A stretch of DNA of 64,000 nucleotides from Adiantum capillus-veneris (lineage: Eukaryota; Streptophyta; Polypodiopsida; Polypodiales; Pteridaceae): the NCBI GenBank assembly GCA_014529385.2, contig CM043960.1:33399396-33463395 (forward strand). The letters run 5' to 3'. The notes under the pieces were generated by a model. That model saw only the letters and a program-made list of their open reading frames with translations. It had not been told where the DNA came from and did not search any database. Each line of letters opens with the position of its first letter. The first letter of the stretch is position 1. Shown here in pieces: positions 46,800 through 57,253 of this stretch. The translations under genes were made by a program, and so were the position numbers.

Positions 46800-48100
46800 G
46801 TTCAGCCCATTAAGACTTCCAAAATGCTAAGGTTCCAAAATTCAAAGGTTGTGTCCAAAGGTCAACCCTAGGGAAAATTGGATGCTTTGTGTGTGCCCTA
46901 AAAGTCTTTGCACATCCCTACATTGGAGGGGGCGAGCCCTAAAGGTAGGGGATGAGAGAGAAAGCCACACACACACAAGCTCCCTTTACACAAAGGGAAT
47001 GAGGGACACATGTCAGCTCCCTAGGCCAGATGCCCACAAGGTGTGCCCAATTTCTATTGGATGACCCTTGAAGTGGACCAATGAGAATTTAGCTAGAGTA
47101 AATCTAGTTTAATTAATTTAAAAACATTTAATAAAAGAAACCAATGAGAATTAAGTCTCCTAGAAGACTATTGGGCAGTCTCCCAAGGGGTCCAATGAGC
47201 ATTCAGGAGCCCCATGGCTTGCCTGATTCCTATTGGCCAGGAGGCCAAGGGGTCCAATGAGAGTTTAGTTTAATTATTTAATTACTTAAAGCTCTCACAA
47301 AAGGGGAAAGGGGGACACATGTCAGAAGGCTATCACTTATGCTGCTTAACACCCATTGGCTTGACTTGGGGAGGGCCAATGAGGCAAAAGCCAGACCAAA
47401 TTAGCAGCAAGAGCTCGCCCAAGAGAGAGAGGGGGCTGATTTTTTCAAGGCATTATCACACATACAAACACACAAGCTCATGTGTGAAGAAAGAACACTC
47501 TATCTCCTCCCAAGCTTTAATGGAGAGCTCATCACCTACTCCAAGCTTGTGAGATAGAAGCCTACATCAACACTCTCTTGGCATGTGGATGCAAATCCAA
47601 CCAAGAGCCAAGCTTCAATGCATGCTCATCTTCTCTACCAAGCTAATTACTAAGCTAAGCTATGCTAATATGAGTGATTATGTGAGGAGATGTACATCTT
47701 TCTCGTAAGATACTCCTTCTTCCTCTCAATCTACTCTCATACCCTGCTAGCTCTCACCATCTTCGAAGGTGTGTGAGGTCTTGGGTCTGAGAACGGGGAT
47801 AATTCAAGTTGTGTTTGATTAAGTGTTTTGCTTAGTGCATGAAGCTTCCATCTTCATTGCACTAGCTAGTCTCGAAGGAACACAAGGAATTGTATTGTAC
47901 AATGTCTCTCTTAATGGGAGAAACCATAATACAAAGCCTTTTGGAGGGGGGACCGGCTCCATGCAAATCCGGTCCTCAACTGTTGTCAATAGCTTAATTT
48001 CTCTCTCTTTTGAAAGTATTGTTGATGCTATCTAACTAGGTGTTATGCTTTTTGTTGCTCTCTCCACCCAAGCACTCTTGTAATTCTCATTAGGAATCTA
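46800..48100 (+). repeat. LTR-like repeat, plus copy (possible solo LTR)
   Basis: Repeated GGGGTCCAATGAG boxes (about 47190, 47250), ACACATGTCAG (about 47010, 47320), GGATGCAAATCCAA (about 47588) and GAGACCG..TCC..G (about 47950) correspond to the minus copy at 38.1-38.8 kb. Only non-coding sequence lies between. Exact termini were not established. Confidence 0.5.
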
Positions 48101-48199
48101 TTCTAATGAAATGCCCACTATGTTCATGCTAATTTCCGCTACACATAAGTTATTAGGCCATTAAATGTTACAGTCATCATAAATGTGACGGTACCACCT

Positions 48200-48290
48200 A
48201 TCAAACTAAACTCGGGATAAATCTAATCTCGGGATCTCGAGATTAGTTTTTAGCAGTGATGGGTCAAGTTGGGCTCACATTGATTTTCAT
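48200..48290 (-). repeat. Fold-back family arm, short
   Basis: AAACTAAACTCGGGAT, then AATCTCGGGATCTCGAGATT and a GGGTCAAGTTG stretch, match the inner part of the 55.1-kb arm in the same orientation. Confidence 0.6.
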
Positions 48291-48407
48291 GGCTAATCAA
48301 GCAACCCAAAATCTATATGCATGATATGGAGCATGAGTCTACGAACCCCTTTTTGGAGAAGAAGCTAGTGATTATTTCTCCTCTTCTTCCAACTATGAAG
48401 TCCTCAA

Positions 48408-49300
48408 GTGATGATGGGTTGCACCGGGGGTCTTCGCGACCCTTTCAAAGTCTTGAAGCTGGTTAACCATTCTACTTCTCAAAGAGGTACTCTTGATCCA
48501 TTCTCATACGTGTCACATGTTTGTTTCTACTTCAACAAAGACACGTACAACCTAATGATTGAAGCATTGCAAGGAGATCTATGTGTAACATTGAAACATC
48601 TCAAAAGTTGTACCCATTTAGTGGATTTAAAGAAATGGAGAAGAATAAAGGATAATTTAAAGCTTGCAAGGAAAGAAGGTAATGTTCTTTGCCTTTGTCT
48701 TAAGATAGCGCCCAATCTACGGATTGCATGCATTGAGGACTGGGAAAGTATTGTCCAATGAGCCCATCTTGATGAGACTCAAGGTAGACATCGTGATGTT
48801 AATGACACGATAGAGGAGGTGAAGTCAAAATAGTATGTTGGTATTCAAAACCATGGCATTTCCCTTACTTACATTAGGGACTTTGCCAATGCATGCGAGT
48901 GCAAACACATAAGGAACCAAACCGCTCCACAATCACGACGCCAAAGGATGGACCTCAATAGGGAGCCTCCCATTATACTCACTACAACAAGGACCAATGT
49001 GGAAGAGTAGCTTAAGTGTATAATGATTGAGTACAAGGCAAGGTTGCTCCGAGTAGGTTCAACAAAGACTTATGGCTCTTTGAAACCATTGTTGACTATA
49101 AATGCCATAGGGGAGGTGAACCTAGAAGAAAAGGAGGCAAGAAGAGATTGCATACATCCAAGAAGTATGGTTGTAGCTTCAAAGTTCAAGTAGAGTATAA
49201 GCAAGACATAGAAATGTTCAAATACTTCTTCATCCTCACCATACGGGTCATAAACCGGGAACCAGAAATGACCTGTACCATCTCCCTGTCAACCCTTCAA
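48408..49300 (+). pseudogene. Unidentified ORF with a possible H2C2-like zinc region
   Basis: An open frame from 48408 to 48761 reads FSYVSHVCFYFNKDTYNLMI and LCLKIAPNLRIACIEDWESI. It can be followed past a stop as HLDETQGRHRDVNDTIEEV and SLTYIRDFANACECKHI. The His..His..Cys-x-Cys spacing loosely recalls the N-terminal zinc region of integrase-like transposases, but the match is weak and no catalytic core follows. The 49341-51294 LTR element inserted at its downstream side. Identity unknown. Confidence 0.3.
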
Positions 49301-49340
49301 TATTGGAAAGTTGTATACATGATCTATTTGATGTGGGAAG

Positions 49341-49678
<338 letters not shown>

Positions 49679-49680
49679 AC

Positions 49681-49692
49681 TGGTATCAGAGC
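49681..49692 (+). promoter_or_regulatory. Primer-binding site (tRNA-Met)
   Basis: TGGTATCAGAGC, the canonical plant initiator-tRNA-Met complement, 2 bp after the 5' LTR. Confidence 0.95.
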
Positions 49693-50960
49693 TGTTGGTT
49701 CCGTTCTAGGGAGACTTGCTGTGAGAAGGAGATCGTGAAGAAGATAAAAACTCGTGGATGGTTAGCCAATGAACTTGGTCAACTTCTCAACAGGTAGCCC
49801 AGGGCCGGCGCTTTTCTTACGACAGGCAAGACAGAGCCTTGTGGGAATTTTGGCAGCATAGGCTTGGCGCTCGCAGGAAGACAGGCCGCTTCTCGCGCAG
49901 ACATGCCGCTTCTCGAAACGTGAGGAACTTGGTGGTGTTGCTAAGCGTTGCAGGCAAGGATCTTTAGGCACTTAAGCGGCATACCTACAGGCGTTGCAAG
50001 CAAAATTTGCCATCGACACTAAAACACCTGCTCTTTCCGCCTTCTCAGCCCGCTGCACATCCTCCAGCCTCTGTCGTCTGCGTTGTCGGCGTCTGCAATC
50101 AAACAGAGACCACGAGTCTATTCATGCTCGGCCTCATCTGTGTGTAGCCTGCCAAAATCAGTGGTTGCTTTTTATAGGTGAGTTGCCTTGCAATGCAATC
50201 ATGCCAACAGAATCCAAGAAAAGATATCCTCTACTTTAGGTTTGTGTGACTCACGTGTATCGGGGTTTTCCGAAAGGTATGACCAAAATATTTTGGAAGA
50301 ATCAATTGATACAGTCTTGATGGTCGAGGCTATGGTGGAGCACTATTTCAATAGGTTGCCTATACTTGCCGGTGGCTGGCCAGTACAATCAAGTTGTGGC
50401 TCGGATGAAGTGGATTCAAAATGTGTAGATGGACCGTGCATCGAAGCTATTTGGACAATAGATGCCAGTTTCTGCTTGAGTTTGTTGAAGCAGTATTCAA
50501 GAGTAATGTTCTCTAGTACCAGATTGTCTTTATGTTATCACAAATTTGTCAAATTTTGTCTCTGGTCAAAACCATCACATTTTTCAATCAAAGCGTTATT
50601 TTAGCTTATAAATTTTCAACTATTGCCATGATAAGTTGTACGGGTTATAGACACTGACGCAAAGATAAGTGGTAAGACCTCCCAATTTTTATCAGTTCTC
50701 AGCCCATTTTTGTTGCACTCTCATGAGGTTATTGGGTACACCATAAAACCAAGGTTTGGCAATGAACCAAAAACTCCATTTTTGGGTAGCTACATATTTG
50801 GCCTACACCCTATCTGTTCAAGGGGGGGGGGGGGGGGGTACTGATCTAGCACCAGGTTATGGATACACTAGAAATCCTTGGTTGTGAGAAAACCTAAAAC
50901 TCACGGTTGACGAGTACACCAAAAACTTGAGGTATTTTTGAGAGGGTCTGTCTAGTTCGG
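49693..50960 (+). other. Interior of the non-autonomous element; ORF of unknown origin
   Basis: No retroviral protein motifs are present. One frame is open from 50188 to 50604 (138 codons; for example DTVLMVEAMVEHYFNRLPIL). The amino-acid composition is ordinary, but I recognise no domain. It may be a captured host segment or chance. A G18 run lies at 50821-50838. Confidence 0.4.
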
Positions 50961-50975
50961 GCTTGAGGGGGGGAT
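50961..50975 (+). promoter_or_regulatory. Polypurine tract
   Basis: GCTTGAGGGGGGGAT ends at the 3' LTR start and would prime plus-strand DNA synthesis. Confidence 0.85.
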
Positions 50976-51140
50976 TGTTGGGTTCAAGCCCTTGTCGGTC
51001 AGCCCGTGGGAAAAGCCTCTTATAGGCATGCAGTATAGACTCAAGTTTGCATGGCTTTTTGTAGCTTTATATACTTTGTAAGTCTTATATACAATGATTA
51101 ATAACAATAGCATTGCGTGCAATTTTGTTCAAGATGAGTT

Positions 51141-51224
<84 letters not shown>

Positions 51225-51294
51225 CAGCTGCATCCATCTCCAAGCTCGCCATGGCTCCTCTCAGACGTCACCCTCCATAGCCCTCTTTCCAACA
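50976..51294 (+). repeat. 3' LTR
   Basis: Near-identical to 49341-49678, with a shorter (CT)n tract (51142-51217). Confidence 0.95.
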
Positions 51295-51369
51295 GGAAGC
51301 TCTCAACATGTAGCTCAAATGTCTATGTCCAAAGAAAAACTCCATATGCAAAAAGCATCTCTCCTTGAG

Positions 51370-52306
51370 TAACTGGAATCATTTACCATAACCATAATCG
51401 AAAACCATAACCATAACTGAAAACCAAAAATGCAAACCATAACCGGAGTCAAAAACACTTACCATAACTATAACCGGTAACCGTAACCATAAACGCAAAC
51501 CTTAACCGGATATGTAACTCAAAACCATACCAGAAACGTAAACCATAACCGGAATCACTTACCATAACCATAATCGAAAACCATAACCATAACCGGAAAC
51601 CAAAAATGCAAACTATAACCGGAGTCGACACTTACCATAACCATAACCATAATCGAATATGTAACTCAAAACCATACCGAAAATGTAAACCATAACCAGG
51701 ATCACTTACCATAACCATACTCGAAAACCATAACCATAACCAGAAACCATAAATGCAAACCGAAGTCGAAAACACTTACCATAACTATAACCGGCAACCA
51801 TAACCATAAACACAAACCATAATCGGATATGTAACTCAAAATCATACCGAAAATGAATGTAAACCATAATTGGAATCACTTACCATAACCATAATCGAAA
51901 ACCATAACCATAACCGAAAACCAAAAACGCAAGCCATAATTGGAGTCGAAAACATTTACCATAACCATAACCGACAACCATAACCATAAATGCAAACCAT
52001 AACCAGATATGTAACTCAAAACCATACCAAAAACGTAAACCATAACCGGAATCACTTACCATAACCATAACCATAACAGACAACCATAATCATAAACGCA
52101 AACCATGACTAGATACGTAATTTGAAACCATACCGAAAACGTAAACCATAACCGGAATCACTTACCACAACCATAATCATAACCAAAAATCATAAACGCA
52201 AACCATAACCGGAGTCGAAAACACTTACCATAACTATAACCGGCAACTATAACCATAACCGGATATGTAACTCAAAACCATACCGAAAACGTAAACCATA
52301 AACTCC
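51370..52306. repeat. 176-bp higher-order minisatellite built from CCATAA-like hexamers
   Basis: The marker GGAATCACTTACC recurs at about 51375, 51551, 51699, 51872, 52048 and 52154, with full periods of 173-176 bp and deleted units of 148 and 106 bp. Within each unit, short ACCATAACCATAACC-type stretches alternate with constant phrases such as GGATATGTAACTCAAAACC. The Gly/Tyr/Met-rich minus-strand frames are by-products. Confidence 0.92.
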
Positions 52307-52439
52307 ACATCTTCATGTTGAAACCATTTTCTAGAAAGCTACCATAAATACAAGTAGTCAAAAGCTTCCATAAACACTTGCATATAACCCTTAACAAAAC
52401 AAACAACATAATAGATTACCCACGAACATGGCGGACGAC

Positions 52440-54560
52440 CGATTAAGCCACCCTCAATAAGCATGGGCATACATTTCATCACATACCATCCAATCATGAG
52501 CATTTGTGGCTGTTGTGGAGTCTATACCAAGAAACAAAACAAATTACATTTGAATGCCATAAGATACATTGAGATTTTGTAGATCACTCATCTCAATAGT
52601 TTCACATCCTATCGACTTTATCGAATCCAATAGCTCTGACTGTACAACTTGATCCGTACAATATTTTCCAAAATGTTCACAGGCTCTAAAATAAGGAAAA
52701 CAAGAAGCTTATGCAATGAGACTAAAATTATTTAGCATACATAACCTCTGCAAGTATACCTTTGTAGAACATCCCGATACTCGCGAGCTGAGCGTAGAAT
52801 GGACAGAGAATCAAACATTAAAAAGCATGACCTTTTTCAATGAAGTCCATCTAGACGTAGATGATGCGGGTTGTACAAAACGATAAACGTCCGATGGGGA
52901 TGTGAACATAGGTAGGGTGTCATAAATTTCAATAACATACCATACATAAGAAAAATATGGTGAATACTATTACCCATCAACAATTGGAAAGAAGGTGAAA
53001 CTATGGCTTCCAAGATCTGGCGAACCAAAGAAGTTCTTCATGGAATTTTTCCAACCTTCTTCTCCTACAGAAAAGACAACAATAAGCTATCTACAAACCA
53101 CACTTGCTCGAGAGTGTGTGTGGGTAATGTATGCTCTATCCAACTGTATACACCAAATATATGTATATATGTGATAACAAATGTAGAAAAGAATGAAAAC
53201 TAAAATTCATACATAGCAAATAGGTTTATAGCCATTGTCGATGCCTCAACATCAAGCTCATTCTATTGGAACGATCGAAGCATGTCAACCCCAAGGTTAA
53301 AACAACGTACAGACTCTAAGTGGAAAACGAATCCTCCACTACAATAGTAAAAATATCATAGAATAAGAAAAAAATATAACTTGAAAGTTACGAAACTAGC
53401 CTATCGTTAAAAAACATGATAGCTTACCTGACAGTCCCTTTTGGACTTAGTGGTATGGGGCTTTTACAATCAATCACGCCCTAGCGAATCTCAATTGCAA
53501 CATGGGTTTCATCTTTGGATTGTTGAGACTTCTTATCATCAAATATTGGTTGCCAACGATGTTGTGTGGTTGATTTATTCATTTGATATAAACTCAAAAA
53601 TACCTGGCAAATCTCCTATGTGAATCCATCCATTGCCTCAGGGTCATGCTTTCTTTTGGTTTTTAGCTTTTGCGAAGGAGCAGGTGGAACCTCCACTTGA
53701 CTTGTGCTTGCATCCTGGTGGTGAGTACAATCAAAGAAGTTATTTAAAAATAGTATATGCATTGTTTTAAGAGACAATGTATGTGAGCAATATACCGGTG
53801 TGGTTTCTGTTTTTGATGTAGAATTTCTCTTCTCGCTTCCTTTAGGTAAATCCAATGTTTGTATGCGCTTCTATTGAACATTGTAATTCATGAGAATTTA
53901 GAACACATATATAATAATGCAGCACGTAAAACATATTGAAACTTATGCTTTATCATAGCCATCCGAAACTCGTTCTATGACCAACTTCTCTTGTGTTGGG
54001 ATGCATGAGTCCCATGATGCTAGCTCAGTTTTGACAAATTCATCTATCCATGACTCCTTTGCTATTTTTCCTTTCTTCTTATGAGCACAAAGCGCCCATC
54101 CCCGATCTCCCTGTTCTCTCTTGCTTTTCTCGTATGCCTTTCTGGCATTCTTAAGCTTTTGCTCAACATTGAAAAATCGAGACTTGCTTTGAATGCGTGA
54201 CCTGGAAGAAGTGGGTTTGTGAATTTTTGCGTTTCCCTTTGGCCAACCTATTGGAAGCGGTGGCACGACCACATTTTCACATTGATGCTTTCTTTCAAGG
54301 TGGCGTTTCATATCCACTCTCTTCTCAAAACGCTGACGTTTGCTTATACATGCTTCAGAAGCTAAACAATACTGCCACCACCTCCCGTATTCATCTTGGT
54401 TACATTTGAAATAGTTATTTTCCTTAACAATAAACAAACTCTGGATAATTAGCAGAAAGTGTCTCTCTCTCTCTCTACACACACACCCTCTCTCTCACAC
54501 ACGCAAGTGCTTTCTTCCTTTTCCTCTCTATCTCTCTCTCCAACACTCATACACACATCT

Positions 54561-54595
<35 letters not shown>

Positions 54596-54954
54596 GACAC
54601 ACACACACACACACATACCCTAACCTCCCCCCCCCTCTCTCTCTCTCTCTCTTACACACGCGCACACACACTTGTGAAGGATCGATATGTGAGAAGGTGA
54701 GTCGTGCTCCTCCATTTCTTGCACTGGATTCAATCCCGAGTTACTACTTTGCCGGAATCCATACTCGGGATCCTCTTTCACTGTGCTTGCATCGCGGTTT
54801 GAGCGCCTACTATACGCCATGGGAGTGTAAGTGAGTCATGTTCCTCCATTTCTTCCACCAGATTCAATGGAGAGTTGCTGCTTTGCCGGAAGCCATCCAT
54901 AGTATTCTCTTTCAGCGTGCTTGCATAACGGTTTGAGCGCCTAGTAAGTACCAT
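52440..54954 (-). pseudogene. Decayed multi-exon gene with Ulp1/C48 protease-like C-terminus
   Basis: Reading on the minus strand, start-like exons at 54954/54820 encode RRSNR.AST..KE peptides. A second exon (about 54434-53943) begins ENNYFKCNQDEYGRWWQY and has a C-x5-C-x15-H-x4-H pattern followed by a basic region. Further exon-like pieces have GT..AG borders: KRIQTLDLPKGSEKR, then DASTSQVEVPPAPSQK; one with GGFVFHLESVRCFNLGVDML; GWKNSMKNFFGSPDLG leading to FTFFPIVDG; and finally PQQPQ followed by GWYVMKCM (about 52515-52465). The last two recall Ulp1 family boxes ('vffPi...H' and 'PQQ.n..DCGvyvmkcm'). The expected Asp-Cys-Gly reads as MIG, so the nucleophile is lost, and stops occur in two exons. 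Transposon-borne Ulp1 genes are known in plant MULE and CACTA elements. Assignment is moderate; the zinc pattern is weaker. Confidence 0.45.
54457..54660. repeat. CT/AC compound microsatellites
   Basis: CT and AC runs alternate at 54464-54500, 54560-54615 and 54627-54670, between the proposed first and second exons of the minus-strand gene. Confidence 0.9.
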
Positions 54955-54960
54955 GGGATC
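54690..54960 (-). repeat. Tandem duplication (134 bp) of an exon-like segment
   Basis: Two copies (about 54690-54826 and 54827-54960) each carry, on the minus strand, an ATG-led peptide with RRSNR.AST, GFRQSSNS and EMEEHDS. The offset is 134 bp, so the copies are out of frame with one another and each has its own ATG (54954, 54820). Amino-acid changes between the copies are fewer than nucleotide changes in the same codons would predict by chance, hinting that the segment once coded. Confidence 0.75.
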
Positions 54961-54980
54961 TCCCTTTTTTTACTTGAGAA

Positions 54981-54983
<3 letters not shown>

Positions 54984-55023
<40 letters not shown>
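54984..55023. repeat. (CT)20 microsatellite
   Basis: Pure CT tract just upstream (minus strand) of the duplicated exon. Confidence 0.95.
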
Positions 55024-55026
<3 letters not shown>

Positions 55027-55109
55027 TTGAGGCTCTTTCTCTCTGTGCTTACGTTCCCGCTTTGGATAAACGAAGACCCTCTCCAAATTTTTGAATTAGG
55101 TGTAATCTT

Positions 55110-55275
55110 ATCAGAACTAAAATCGAGAAAAAAACTAAACTCGGGATCTCGAGTTTAGTTTTTAAAAATCGACGGGCCGAATTGTGTGCGCCCCTCTTTT
55201 TGAAACGAGTGTCGTTGATCCCATGCTTATGACACCGTGGCACTTAAAAGGGAGGGCCGGTGGCCCTCGTTACTA
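55110..55275 (-). repeat. Fold-back family arm with CTCGAGATCCCGAG core, right
   Basis: The complement reads, in the same order as 46293-46455: CTTTTAAGTGCCACGG.GTC, AGCATGGGATCAACG, AAAAAGAGGGGCGC, GGCCCGTCGA and AACTCGAGATCCCGAGTT. Confidence 0.75.
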
Positions 55276-55374
55276 AATGACACCTCCTTTTGGGAGTGGG
55301 ATCAATGGCTCACGATCACCGGTTGATTGTGATCGTTGGATTGCCTATGAAATGCAAAAGATTCTCACTTTTTC

Positions 55375-55443
55375 GGATCCGGGATTTGAACCCACTACCC
55401 TCTCCCCCACGGGATTGACTCTAACCACTAGGCTAACGCGCGC
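55375..55443 (-). other. tRNA-like sequence with A and B boxes
   Basis: On the minus strand, TTAGCCTAGTGGTTAGAG (A box) is followed about 35 bp later by GGTTCAAATCC (B box). Both fit RNA polymerase III consensus. Flanking stems do not pair as in a tRNA, so this is probably a tRNA-derived SINE head or a transposon-embedded tRNA relic. Confidence 0.55.
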
Positions 55444-55499
55444 TCGTTGAAAGGTGTGTGTGTGGTAAGTTTATAGATCATAGCGTCACGAAAAAGTTT

Positions 55500-55660
55500 A
55501 CACCTAGTTCACACCGAGTTCACATTGAGTTCACACCAAATTTGGTGTGGTGTGCAAACTCTCCCCAATTCACACCGTATTCGCGTTGAGTTCACACCGA
55601 GTTCACACCAAATTTGGTCTGGTGCACATACCTCCGAGATCACTCTTAGCTCACACCTAG
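55500..55660 (+). repeat. GTTCACACCGAGTTCAC-type short repeats
   Basis: Repeated 'AGTTCACACC' phrases at about 10-25 bp intervals. A related AACTAGGGGTG series occurs at 55850-55940 in the fold-back element. Confidence 0.7.
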
Positions 55661-55719
55661 TTCAAATGATGATCGGACGACCCGAATTGCACCCGCCTTG
55701 CGACGTCTACTGTGGGCCA

Positions 55720-56245
55720 TTGATCCCACCTCCCTAGGCCCCCTCGTCACTATATGGCACGGATCTGGATCAGAGGGGATCTAGGGCCCAAATTTGGGGG
55801 CACGAGACGGCTTTAATCTCAGCCGTCGGATCATGCAGTGAATTAAGGGTGGGTGAATTGGGGGTGAACTAATGGTTAACTAGGGGCGGGTAAGCCAGGG
55901 GTGGGTGAACTGGGGTGAACTAAGGGTGAACTAGGGGCGCCTAAACTACGGTATGATCATTTGCCATGTCAACATACACAGCGACGCGCGCTAGCATGGT
56001 GGTAAGACATTCGTGTGGCAATCGAAATGTCCCAAGTTCGACCCACACCCCGCGAGGCAGGTGAACTAGGAGTGAACTCGAGGCGCCATTTTTGTCCCGA
56101 GTTCACCCCTAGTTCACCGTGTGATCCGACGGTCGAGATCAAAGCCGTCTTGCGCCCCCAAATTTGGGCTCTAAATCCCCCTCTGGCCAGAGCCGTACCA
56201 TATAGTGAAGAGGCTCCCCAGGGAGGTGTCATTTAGTGACGAGGG
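55720..56245. mobile_element. Fold-back/MITE-like element, about 525 bp
   Basis: The left arm (about 55720-55845) and right arm (about 56110-56245) are inverted copies sharing CACTATATGG.ACGG.TCTGG, CCAAATTTGGG and AGACGGCTTTAATCTC. The centre is made of GGGTGAACTAGGGGTG-type repeats plus a tRNA-like stretch. It has no ORF. A target duplication was not fixed. Confidence 0.7.
55984..56058 (+). other. tRNA-like sequence in the fold-back centre
   Basis: GCTAGCATGGTGGTAAGAC (A-box-like) and AAGTTCGACCCAC (B-box-like) are about 35 bp apart. Stem pairing is incomplete; not a functional tRNA gene. Confidence 0.5.
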
Positions 56246-56307
56246 CCTGCGGCCTCACTTTTCAGGTGTCAATTTGTCTTCTCCTACCAAAACGAATGAG
56301 ATACCCA

Positions 56308-56782
56308 TCGACGCGTCGCCTCCCCTTTAAGTGCCACGGGGTCCCAAAGCATGGGATCAATGGTCCCGATTGAAAGGCGAGATGGCGATCGATCTGGATC
56401 GTTGATCGATTAAAATCTAAACTCGGGATTCCGAGTTTAGATTTCAAAAAACTAATCTCGGGAGGTCAGCCTAATCTCGGGATGCCTCGCTTTTCCAGCT
56501 AGGTTTTGGACCCTCGTCATCAACTTGGGGGACACACGCCTTGACCAACATGCTCGCGTGTGCCTCGACATAAAAACTAAACTCGAGATCTTGACATAAA
56601 AACTAAACTCGGGATCCCGAGTTCAGTTTCTGTGGACCCCATCATAAAAACTAAACTCGAGATCCCGAGTTTAATTTTTACCTGTCGACGGTCGAGATTT
56701 GCGCGCGCCTTTGATTTTGCACAAGAGCCATTGATCCCATGCTTTGGGACCCGTGGCACTTAAAGGTGAGGCACGCGTCAGC
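56308..56782. mobile_element. Fold-back element just upstream of the SSL exon
   Basis: The arms, about 56308-56470 and 56640-56782, are inverted copies. The best part is CTTTAAGTGCCACGGG(G)TC with CCAAAGCATGGGATCAATGG, followed inward by the CTCGGGAT.CCGAGTTTAG palindrome. Two more palindrome copies lie between the arms (about 56573-56620). It belongs to the same family as the arms at 46.3 and 55.1 kb. Confidence 0.75.
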
Positions 56783-56912
56783 CCTCTTTGTGGGAATTGT
56801 GGCGCCTTCTTGCAGCAGAGTCAAAAGTGAAAAGGGCAGACGGCGACTGTCATGATGGGTTTCTCGCCGTTCCATCCTGTTTCGAGGGACACTCACACGT
56901 ACAAAGCAGGAA

Positions 56913-57253
56913 ATGGGGCTTTGGTGGCGGCTGGCTGTTGTGGCTGTGGCCGCCGTGGGAAGCTTTATAGCTGTGGATCCATGGGAGCGAAGCCCCATTG
57001 CAGGCTATCCCAACTTCACAGCCGCTCCTGTACCGGTGCGCCCCTTTCATCTCAGCCGCAACTTCCCCCGGGACCACCTCAATAAGCTACAGGACTCCCA
57101 GATTCTCTTCTATAATCAGCTCCACGGCCCTGAAAGTCTCACCTTCGATGCCCTTGGCCGTGGCCCCTACACCGGCATTTCAGATGGCCGCATTCTCCGC
57201 TGGGATGGTCCGGAACTTGGATGGATTCAGTTTGCTACTATTTACTCAAATGG
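56913..57253 (+). CDS. Strictosidine synthase-like protein, exon 1
   Basis: The ATG at 56913 opens a frame of 113 codons ending at a good splice donor, GG|GTAAGC (57254). Residues about 2-21 form a hydrophobic signal peptide (LAVVAVAAVGSFIAV). Then comes FYNQLHGPESLTFDALGRG followed by GPYTGISDGRILRWDG, the characteristic first-blade sequence of plant strictosidine synthase-like six-bladed propeller proteins. Family members are secretory or vacuolar; most are not true strictosidine synthases, and their substrates are unclear. A full protein is about 350-400 residues, so two thirds are missing; no later exon is seen in the 6.7 kb that follows. An upstream out-of-frame ATG lies at 56852. A fold-back transposon ends about 130 bp before the start. 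The exon itself shows no damage. Confidence 0.9.

Noticed and set aside
48408-48761. Intact host gene
   Set aside because: The frame stops at 48761, and continuing similarity-like text needs passing further stops. Only a low-confidence pseudogene call is supportable.
51449-52083. Gly/Tyr/Met/Phe-rich minus-strand proteins
   Set aside because: They are by-products of the CCATAA satellite.
51370-52306. Telomere-like array (AACCATAACC resembling CCCTAAA repeats)
   Set aside because: The hexamer differs from the plant telomere unit, is interrupted by constant non-telomeric phrases and has a 176-bp higher-order period.
55375-55443. Functional tRNA gene
   Set aside because: Box A and B sequences fit, but acceptor and anticodon stems do not pair consistently.
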